The position numbers and the translations under genes are program-made. Shown piece by piece: positions 54,501-61,800 of a stretch of 64,000 bases of DNA. The notes beneath the pieces were generated by a model. The model made no database searches. It was given only the letters and a program-made list of their open reading frames with translations, and was not told where the DNA came from. The stretch comes from Iris pallida (lineage: Eukaryota > Streptophyta > Magnoliopsida > Asparagales > Iridaceae). The stretch is taken from assembly GCA_029216955.1 (NCBI GenBank), contig JANAVB010003400.1, forward strand, positions 18,059,451 to 18,123,450, given 5' to 3'. The stretch's first letter is position 1. Every line of letters starts with the position of its first letter.

Positions 54501-56082
54501 CATAGGACCCCATCCTGCCTTCGCCGCAGCCGGCAACTTCCATGACACACAACTAGATACAAAATTGAGGAATTCCCAAAATATGATTTTTCATGACATG
54601 GAGAAGAACTGCGAGTTGATTGATGATGATAAGGGGGTGGGAAAAATGTGAGGCAGGAGATGAGGTGATGGAGAAAGGAGGTAACTGTTTTCTTCTCTAT
54701 TCTGTTAACACAACCATGGCACTAAAGTGATTAAAAAGATTCGAGAGAATAATTTAAACAAAACAAGATCTCGTTTATCAAAGTGATTACAGGAAAAGGT
54801 TCATTTGTTTTTGTGTTCTTTCAAATAAGCCATAATAAAACTAAGATACACAACCAAGCATCACACACCAAAATGATTATACATTTTCATATGAGTAGAT
54901 ATCCTTAAAGACTAAAACCCATGTTGCATGTAACATAAATTGCAAAAACTTTACCAAACTAAAACAAAATCCCCAATATCCTACGAGAAAGGCCAAAGAA
55001 CCATGAACTCAACAGCAATCAACATACACTATATTGCAGAGACACGAATACAACACAACGGCAAGATATGGACATGCAGGGGCGGCCCTGGCCCAGGGCA
55101 AGCTAGGCGACGGCCCAGGGCCCAAAGATTAAAGGGGCACAAATATGAAGGTATCTAAAATAGAAGTAGTATGTATGATGGGCTACCCTTAACGCAAAAC
55201 AGTCATGGTGTAGTGGTTATCATGTTAGACTTGTACTTTAGAGGTACTTGGATCAATTCTCTGTGGCAACAATAGATTTTTTTTGTTATATTTATTTTTA
55301 TTTTAGTTTCTTACTTTTTTTTCACATCATGTATGAGGCCCATTTTGAAAGTTCGCCGTGGGCCCCCATGAACTCAGGGCCGGCCCTATGGACATGTTGA
55401 TCCATACCAAGCATTGCTTTTGGAGTGTCCTAGTGTAGTTGGAGTGTCTGTGTCATGTGCAATATGTGCCCGACACGATGCAAATCTTCCTGAACATACA
55501 GTAACCAAATCGCCTAGACAAGAAGAACCCAAACAAAAACCACAAGAGGATCAAAGAGGGCATACCAATCCATACCCACTCTCATGTGAATCAAAATACT
55601 GCTAACAATTCAGTCTTAAAACATTCTAAAATAGCGCTCCCGGGATCTTCCCACCGCATAACACACAATTCCTAAGCCCCAAACTAATGAACTAAAAAAC
55701 GCCCTCTCAAATTCCCCCAAACACAGACGACGACATAAAGATCACACAAATTCACATCCATATCCACGAATCAAGAACCCTAACAACAACACAATATCAA
55801 GATCAACCAGGAGAAACAGAGGGATTGACTCACGTTGGCGGCGACAGCGGCGGGCGATCCGAAGTGGAGGAATTTGGGCTTCTCGGCAGAGACGGCTGCG
55901 GCGACGGCCGCCGCGGCCGCCGCGTTGGCCCGGTCGAGGCCGGGGAATACGGCGGAGGAGGGCAGGGGGAAGTGACGGTTGGGGGCCGGGCGGAGGACCT
56001 GGGGCCGGCCTTCGGCGTCGGCGGCGGGGGAAGAGAGCTGGAGGTGGGGGCGGGGGCGGCTGGAGCCGGCGAGATCGGCCAT
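35402..56082 (-). CDS. E2F transcription factor, E2FC-like, 13 exons
   Basis: Coding exons by splice sites and phase: 56082-55834, 41397-41208, 41032-40979, 40891-40806, 40686-40598, 40526-40472, 36578-36526, 36452-36405, 36320-36272, 36201-36136, 36051-35975, 35814-35592, 35500-35402. All junctions are GT..AG and keep phase, giving 1,338 nt (445 codons plus stop), close to plant E2Fs. In order it encodes a P/A-rich N-terminus, a winged-helix DNA-binding domain with [12 protein letters not shown], a leucine-zipper/coiled dimer segment for a DP partner, the marked-box region and a C-terminal Rb-binding motif ([17 protein letters not shown]). The linker [17 protein letters not shown] and the tail recall E2FC, a cell-cycle E2F usually regarded as a repressor; subgroup is inference. 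It acts in the nucleus on S-phase genes. Introns 1 (14.4 kb) and 6 (3.9 kb) are swollen by repeats. No stop or frameshift was seen. An extra small exon in intron 1 cannot be excluded. Confidence 0.9.
36797..37092 (-). repeat. Probable Copia LTR remnant
   Basis: On the minus strand it runs TGTTAGGATTGACC..CCGGTGCAACA with a central TATA-like TCTATAAATAATC, the shape of a small Copia LTR. No matching target duplication was found and no internal region follows, so it may be a solo or truncated LTR. Confidence 0.4.
37165..37341 (+). other. Short unrecognised open frame
   Basis: A 58-codon frame starting [21 protein letters not shown], charged and helix-like, inside E2F intron 6 and antisense to it. 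No domain recognised. It could be an exon scrap of a captured or retroposed gene, or chance. Confidence 0.25.
37884..38236 (+). pseudogene. Unrecognised acidic coding-like fragment
   Basis: One frame from about 37,890 reads [17 protein letters not shown] then [17 protein letters not shown] and [16 protein letters not shown], ending KGKLNP at 38,236. Composition looks protein-coding, but there is no upstream start in frame and no family I can name. It lies antisense in E2F intron 6. Confidence 0.3.
39408..39655 (+). repeat. Two-copy tandem duplication (~120 bp)
   Basis: Two diverged copies begin GGCTCAAAGAG and GGCTCTAGTGG and share GTATAAACTCAAAGA and the (GAGTC)..TTTAGGCT end. The second begins TAGGCTCTAGTGGTTAAC, like a tRNA A box, so a decayed SINE is possible; no B box was seen. 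Confidence 0.6.
40472..41397 (-). CDS. E2F exons 2-6: DNA-binding domain
   Basis: Exon 2 (41397-41208) is a basic linker with [17 protein letters not shown], a likely nuclear signal. Exons 3-5 give [34 protein letters not shown] and [20 protein letters not shown] then [10 protein letters not shown], the full E2F winged helix with the RRIYD recognition motif. Exon 6 gives the start of the dimerisation segment. Each family-conserved residue I can judge is present. Confidence 0.95.
42048..42900 (+). repeat. Copia 5' LTR
   Basis: TGTTGGTGTTTTTGCC..GGCACTAACA. The TATA box CTATAAATAGAGCC is at about 42,434-42,447. Two ATTGTGGGATGATCTAAAA / AGTCCCACATCGG-type phrases mark U3. The internal region begins ATCTCAAAGC, a poor match to the usual initiator-Met primer site. 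Confidence 0.95.
42923..46833 (+). pseudogene. Copia gag-pol polyprotein, broken
   Basis: Starts [21 protein letters not shown]. In order: gag (to ~43,690), zinc knuckle [14 protein letters not shown] (~43,705-43,746), protease [12 protein letters not shown] (~43,850), integrase zinc part HNRLGHVHC (~44,248) and core with SDICDF, SDRGGEY and NGVAERKN (D, D, E), reverse transcriptase with [11 protein letters not shown] and [11 protein letters not shown] (~45,880-45,915), and RNase H with DASWCSD and [10 protein letters not shown]. Breaks: TGA after FHRVH (~44,393), TAA after GTKQT (~45,155), TAG in DKF*ARLVAKG (~45,494), frameshifts near 45,730 and 45,930. In the second Copia copy the same sites read through at the first three positions, so these are lesions here. 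A Copia lineage cannot be fixed from this. Confidence 0.93.
47105..47570 (+). repeat. Three-copy ~150-bp tandem repeat in Copia 3' region
   Basis: Units start near GCACTACAA at 47,120, 47,284 and 47,430 and share GATGAGGTTCCCAGGTAGGG, AATGCCTCGGC and CGGCGTAGCACCGCAAG. They lie between the RNase H stop (46,833) and the 3' LTR (47,894), in the non-coding tail of the element. Confidence 0.85.
47894..48183 (+). repeat. Copia 3' LTR, first part
   Basis: Begins TGTTGGTGTTTTTGCC after a purine run (GATATGTGGGGAAT, probable polypurine tract) and matches 42,048-42,338 of the 5' LTR. Confidence 0.95.
48184..52769 (+). mobile_element. 4.6-kb solo gypsy LTR inside the Copia 3' LTR
   Basis: TGTAAGCCCCCTGAATTTC..ATCGGGTCGTGACA, flanked by TATGC on both sides (48,179-48,183 and 52,770-52,774). 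No internal region is present, so it is a single LTR left by LTR-LTR recombination. Its end (GCGTAGGCTGGACATGG..GGGTCGTGACA) is like that of the gag-only element. It has a CT/AC-rich leader (49,140-49,470), a GC-rich pocket (49,480-49,870) whose proline/alanine open frames I do not call genes, and a TATA-like run near 49,376. Confidence 0.92.
52775..53337 (+). repeat. Copia 3' LTR, second part
   Basis: Continues 47,894-48,183 after the solo LTR and matches 42,332-42,900 of the 5' LTR with few changes. It ends ACTAACA and is followed by the AGATC duplication. Confidence 0.95.
53955..54812. mobile_element. Candidate element with ~90-bp terminal inverted repeats
   Basis: 53,960-54,047 and the reverse complement of 54,722-54,810 share, in order, TTTTCCT.TAATCACTTT, a TTTTGTTTA stretch, and TTTTTAA.TCA.T. 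The interior (54,120-54,480) is a C/T-rich tract on the plus strand. Long inverted repeats around low-complexity or captured sequence suit a non-autonomous Mutator-like element. No convincing 9-bp duplication was found. Confidence 0.5.
55077..55388 (+). mobile_element. 312-bp hAT-type MITE
   Basis: Ends CAGGGGCGGCCCTGG and, inverted, TAGGGCCGGCCCTGAG, flanked by a perfect 8-bp duplication TGGACATG (55,069-55,076 and 55,389-55,396), the hAT hallmark. It carries a tRNA-like segment and no coding frame. It lies in E2F intron 1. Confidence 0.88.
55201..55272 (+). other. tRNA-like segment inside the MITE
   Basis: Contains an A-box-like TGTAGTGGTTATC and a degenerate B box (TTGGATCAATTCTC) about 35 bp on, the shape of a decayed tRNA or SINE head. 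Arms do not pair well enough to call a tRNA gene. Confidence 0.4.
55834..56082 (-). CDS. E2F exon 1
   Basis: Starts [12 protein letters not shown] at a good Kozak site (GCCATGGC) and encodes 83 codons, phase 0 at the donor AAC|GTGAGT. GC-rich, with an alanine run ([13 protein letters not shown]) and [10 protein letters not shown] near the end. The next exon lies 14.4 kb away, beyond the Copia insertion. The N-terminus of plant E2Fs is poorly conserved, so the assignment rests on position, phase, start context and the absence of another first exon. Confidence 0.75.
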
Positions 56083-56220
56083 GGCGGAGGGGTAGGGTTT
56101 TGAAGAGGGGAAGGAGGGAGATGGCAGAAGAAAGAATAAACAAATAAGAGAAATAAAAGAAGATATTGGCGGTTTGTTAATTTGGTAACTTTCTTTCTGA
56201 GGGTTTTTATATTGGGCGGG
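56083..56220 (-). promoter_or_regulatory. E2F promoter and 5' UTR candidate
   Basis: On the minus strand a TATA box (TATAAAAA, 56,204-56,211) lies about 120 bp before the start codon, followed by a pyrimidine-rich leader. A TTGGCGG motif (56,166-56,172) resembles half of an E2F site (TTTSSCGS) and would allow autoregulation. GC boxes flank the TATA (GGGCGGG, 56,214-56,220). Motif evidence only. Confidence 0.45.
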
Positions 56221-56290
56221 TTCGGGAGGGGGCTGGGGGGGAATTTTGGAGGCAACGCTACGGACACACGCAGTTTGAGTTCTTTTGCAC

Positions 56291-57319
56291 ATTGGTAGAC
56301 TATTCTTTATGTTAACTATTTATTATTTATGAGAACACAATATTCACTTATTGATTGCATTATATCTCGCTTATATATAACTTTAGGGTAAATTATCTCA
56401 AAATTTTCTTAGTTTTATATTGTAATTGATAAAACTCTTTAAGTTCTCAGTGTATTTTTTCAAATGACTATAGACACTCAATTTGGTCCTCACATTCAAT
56501 TGCATCTTACTCAGTACAATATCCTTGTCCTGCTCCAAGTGTCCTTAGAGATCGATATTTCAAACATATAGGTTTATGAACAATACAGATGTATTGACGT
56601 ATTCTCCAACGAATATCATTGACGGTGTATTGATTGGTAGCTAGCTTCAATGTATCGACAAATATAGCATTTTGTACCAATCAATATCCGTCCATATGTA
56701 GTATGATAAAATGGTATAAGAAGAGCATCGTACCTTGCTATTGATTTGTCTCAGTTGATCATCTTGAGATCTAATTAAGTTGGGTGATTTGATAGAGTAA
56801 AAAAAAATGAATAGAATACATGTGATGACAATTAGGTTGGATAGTCAAAATAAGCTTTAATTAATTCAATAATAATATTCAGCTGATTTAAGATCTTAAT
56901 TGAGAGTTCACCTAAGTGACTTAAAAGTCAACCTTTGAATCAAGTGCTTTTAATTAGAAGACTCGTCTTGATGATGGTTATTTATTGCAAAGAGAGGTTT
57001 CACAACAATAATCATGGAAGTAGAAATGAATATGCAATGGAGTTATGAGCTTTACGTGTAATCATATTTCAGTGTTGTGGTAGATATTGCCACATGGAGC
57101 ATAGGAAACATGGATTGTCAATATGGATATGCAACATTTTCCATAATTCGCAAAAATAATAAAGATAATTGAAGAAATACTCTCTCTAAGATCAAACCGA
57201 AAGAAGTATATTTAGTTTTTACGATCATGTAACCTTTACTTTGTGATCTTATTTAATTTTACTTCTTTGTGCTTTCAAGATTCTTTCAGATTGACTATAA
57301 ATCCATTCATTATAGAAAG
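56291..57319. other. Intergenic sequence, nothing recognised
   Basis: AT-rich DNA between the E2F promoter and the second Copia element. No coding frame of note, microsatellite, hairpin or transposon end seen. Confidence 0.6.
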
Positions 57320-58185
57320 TGTTGGTGCTCTTGCTCCTTGACATGAAGAGAGCTTGCTCTCAACATGCTTTGTAAAGTTTAGTCCCACATTGGAAAAGTA
57401 CCATGAGTTATCTCAACATATATATGAGTATGTGTTGTTGGGATATGCACATGGGGTGGTGACCCTAAGGAGGGAACCATGTGGGTGATTTACTAAGAGA
57501 AAAATGATTAATTCCAACAAGGACGTAAGTTAATTTTTGTTGTGTGGGCTCGGACTCGATACGGACTCCAGGTTGTCTCGTGCATGCACGGGAGTGTTCG
57601 GGGGGAAGGCGTGGGCTAGCACTCGACTATGTTGATTGTGGGATGATGTAAAACATCAAACTCTATTTTAGAGTATTGGTGTTTTAGTCCCACATCGGAT
57701 ATGAGAGATGGTGAGGTCTCACTCCACTCTATAAATAGAGCCCCTTTGCCTCCTTTCCAAGATGCACAAAAGAAGAGAGTTAAGGGAGTCCGTAAAGTTC
57801 AGGAAGCCCGTTCAAGTCACAAATATTGACTGACGAGCGTTCCAGAAGTTCTCTTGAACTTGCTGGTTCCTGGAAGCGGATCGTATAGAGGCAAATCTTG
57901 CTTTGAGCAACAGTGTTTTTACACCCCAGCAGATTTAATCCTCTTCTTCTTCTTCTTCTGTTTCTCTGTAACTCGTTCTTCAGGTTTTAAGGCACCTACT
58001 GAGTAGGGAGGCCTAACTTTGTTTTTGAGATCTATCTCATTTGTGGCACCTACTATGTAGGCTTGCTAAACTCCTCATTTGTGGCACCTACTGTGTAGGC
58101 TTGCTAAACTTCTCATTTGTAGCACCTACTGTGTAGGCTTGCTGAACTCCTGTTTTCCATCTATATCTACGTCTCGGGACTAACA
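57320..58185 (+). repeat. 5' LTR of second Copia element
   Basis: 866 bp, TGTTGGTGCTCTTGCTCC..CGGGACTAACA. TATA box CTATAAATAGAGCC near 57,729. It ends with about four ~46-bp repeats (58,000-58,150) built on CACCTACTGTGTAGGCTTGC, absent from the first Copia LTR. Confidence 0.93.
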
Positions 58186-58207
58186 ATCTCAAAGCAAGAT
58201 TAGTACG

Positions 58208-61200
58208 ATGGAAAACATTAATGCTTCACTCCTCCAAACTGACTACTGCAAGTTGGAAAAGTTTGACGGAGAGCATTATCAAGTCTGGAAGAGGAAGGTC
58301 TTTTCACCCTTCAACTCCGAGACGTTGATCACGTGCTCTTTGAAGAGAAACCTACTGTTCCAGATACTGGGTCTGTTGTAGCTATAACTGCGGCTACTAA
58401 ACTTCAGGCCAAATGGAGAAGGGAGAATAGCATTTGTAGGCTTCTGATCCTAAATGCTATGGAGGATACCCTGGCAGAATCCTACTCAAAGAAGGATAGT
58501 ACCAGAGAAATATGGGAGTCTGTGGAAAAGATGTACGAGGAAGACAAAAACAGGAGCAAGATATTTTTCGTCGAAAAATATCACAAGTGGCTCTTTGAAG
58601 ACGAGAAGGCGATGCTTCCTCAAGTGAAGGAGTTTCTGAAACTTCATCAGAAACTGGACGATGAAAAGATGACCCTCGTCGACAAGTTTGTCGTTGGAGG
58701 GATCGTCTCGAAACTTCCTGCTGGATGGAATACGTTCTATGCAAGAATGCATCAGAAGAAACTCGAGATCAGTCTGGAAAATCTCTTGCAAGAAATCCAC
58801 GTTGAGGACGAGATACATTCTTAACAGAAGATGGACGCTTTGTCCAAACAATTGGCCGAGGCCAATCTGGTGCAGACAAGAGACTCCAAGGGGAAGCAGG
58901 CGGCTTCTCACCAAAAGAAAGACTTCACTAATCTGAAAGTGAAGGGACCGTCTTTCAAACAGAAGAAGCCCAAGTCCAATGTAACTTGTTTTAACTGTGG
59001 CAAGAAGGGCCACTACAAGAGTGAATGCAGATCCAAGCCCAAACAATCAGAGAAAGGTGAGCCTAGTAAGATTTCTTTGGTTTCTAACCTCGTTGCTATG
59101 ATCGCTCAGGTCACAACTGAGGGGGCTGACTATGACTGGTGGATAGACACCGGTGCGACATGCCATGTCTGCTCTGGGAAGGAATGGTTCGTCAGATACC
59201 AGCCAACTTCTGAGAAGGTTGTCATGGCGAACCAGGCCCAAGCTAAAGTTCTGGGGATCGGGACTATGGAGCTGAAACTCACTTCCGGGAACACTCTGAT
59301 GCTCCAAGGAGTAAAGCATGTTCCGGTGATTGCCAAGAACCTGATCTCTGGGAGCCTGCTTAGCAACACAGGTTTGAGGATGGACATTAATGATGGTCAG
59401 ATGGTGATGTCCAAGAAGGGAACATACTTCGGAAAGGCTTTTCAAACCGAAGGGATGTTTAAAATTCAGCTTGTAAACTAGTCTAATAAAATAAATGCAA
59501 TCGCTCTTTCTGACTATTCTCTTGAGTTGTGGCATAATAGGCTAGGACATGTTCATTGTAAAAGAATAAACAAAATGTCTAGTCTAGGACTTATCTCTAA
59601 ATGTGGGGGTAAGGTAGAGAAGTGTGAAGTATGTGCTCAAACTAAGATCACTAGAAAACCCTTTCATCGGGTCAATCGATGCACAGATATTCTGGAGTTG
59701 GTACACTCCGATATCTGTGACTTCAAACAATTCTCTATAAAAGCCGGGATGAAGTATTTCGTAACCTTCATCGATGACTTCTCTAAGTACGCATTCGTCT
59801 ACTTGCTCAAATCTAAAGACGAAGCGTTCGAGAAGTTCAAGGAGTTCAGGACCGAAGCTGAACGGCAAACTGGACAACAACTCAAGAGGTTGAAAAGTGA
59901 TCGAGATGAAGAATATCGGTCTCATGAATTCGCATCGTTCTGCAAAGAACATGGAATCATCTGCGAGACTACTGCTCCGTATTCTCGTCAATCTAACGGA
60001 GTAGCAGAGAAGAAGAACCGAACGTTGACAGAAATGATGAACTCAATGCTGCTAACTGCAGGTCTTCCAAAATGTTACTAGGGAGAAGCTGCATTAACGA
60101 CCACTTTCATTCTGAATAGAGTGCCTTATGCAACTTCTGACATAACTCCTCATGAACTCTGGTTCAAAGTCAGATCTAACTTGAATGTTATTCAAGTGTG
60201 GGGGTGTCTGGCTTATGTGAAGCTCTCAGATCTGAAGATTCAGAAGCTGTCGACAAGGACTACGAAGGCGATCTTCTTGGAATATGCCGAGAAGAGTGAT
60301 GCCTGGAGATTCCTTGATATTGAGTCAAATTATATCATCGAATCTCGCGATACTGAATACTTTGAAGACAAGTTTGCACGCCACAAAAACATTATTCTTC
60401 CAGACATTCCGGAGAATGATGTAGGTGCAAATGAGACTGAGGTCTCATATGAACTAGTAGTCCAAGATGAAGTTGTTGGTGGAGAAACAATAATTGAACC
60501 AGAACTCGCTGAGCCGTCAACGAAGCGAGCAAGGAGGCCGAAGAGCTTCGGAGATGACTTCGTCACCTATCATGTGGAAGCAGATCCGCTTACCTATGAT
60601 GAGGCGATGAAGACCAGAGATGCTGTCTTCTGGAAGGAGGCAATAGACAATAAAACTGACTCAATTACCTCCAATAACACATGGGTGTTAGTTGATTTAC
60701 CCGAAGGAGCAAAACCCATCGGATGCAAGTGGGTCTTCAAGAAGAAGATGAAAGCTGATGGAACCATTGACAAGTTCAAGGCCAGGCTAGTGGCCAAGGG
60801 GTTTTCTCAAAAATAGGGGATCGACTACTTTGACACATATGCTCCAGTAGTACGGATGACAACCATCAGATTGTTGATTGCCCTTGCAGCAATACACAAA
60901 CTGGTGATACATCAGATGGATGTGAAAACAGCATTCCTGAATGGCGAGCTGACTGAGGAGATTTATATGCAACAGCCAGAAGGATTTGTCGTCAGAGGCC
61001 TATAAAACAAAGTCTGCAAGTTGGTAAAATCTCTATACGGCTTAAAGCAAGCTTCCAAAATGTGGCATGAGAAGTTTGACAAAGTTATCAAATCAAATGG
61101 CTACAAGGTCAGTGAAACAGACAAGTGTGTCTATACTAAATTTACTGACGGAAGAGGAGTCATCGTTTGTCTGTACGTGGACGACATGCTAATCCTAGGT

Positions 61201-61639
61201 ACGGATATAAGCTGTGTCACTGAGACAAAGAAGTTCCTCTCGACAAAGTTCAGTATGAAGGACTTGGGGGATGCTGATGTTATCTTGGGACTCAAGATCA
61301 TCTGGACGAACACTGGATTGGCACTGTCACAATCTCATTACATTGAGAAGATGCTCACTCGATACGGGTATCATGATCTTCCCATAATTGATACGCCGTA
61401 CCGAAGTGATCAGAAGCTGGAGCCAAACTCGAAGGAAAGCGTCAGGCAATTAGAGTACGCTAGTGTCATCGGAAGTTTGATGTACACTACTACTGCCACT
61501 AGGCCTGACATAGCTTTCGCTGTGGGAATGCTGAGTCGATTCACAAGCAATCCAGGCATTCAATACTGGAAAGCTGTGAAGCGTGTTATGAGATATCTCA
61601 AGAAGACTCAGACATATGTACTGCACTACAGCGGGTATC
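58208..61639 (+). pseudogene. Copia gag-pol, decayed and cut in RNase H
   Basis: Starts MENINASLLQTDYCKLEKFDG. The same domain order as the first copy is readable: gag, CFNCGKKGHYKSEC (~58,985), [12 protein letters not shown] (~59,140), HNRLGHVHC (~59,530), integrase core, reverse transcriptase with QMDVKTAFLNG and [11 protein letters not shown] (~61,170), to YVLHYSG in RNase H. Lesions: a frameshift near 58,300, stops near 58,822, 59,479, 60,079, 60,814 and 61,003. Most stops (CAA, CAG and TGG codons changed) are C-to-T or G-to-A changes. Confidence 0.92.
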
Positions 61640-61761
61640 TGTAAAATCCGCAACCTATTTTTCTAGATTTTTTTTGGATAAATTGGAATTTATTGCATTT
61701 TTGGGATAATTGTCTGATTTTTGTTTTGTCAACATAGTCTTGGATTCCCAGTTAGAGTTTT

Positions 61762-61800
<39 letters not shown>

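Larger units (their letters stand above)
57320..61639 (+). mobile_element. Second Copia element, older and truncated
   Basis: Same family as the element at 42,048. It has a 5' LTR and most of gag-pol, and is interrupted inside RNase H at 61,640 by a gypsy LTR. Any remainder lies beyond the window. Confidence 0.9.

Noticed and set aside
55201..55272. Functional tRNA gene
   Set aside because: The A-box-like motif is present but arms and the B box are degenerate, and it lies inside a MITE.
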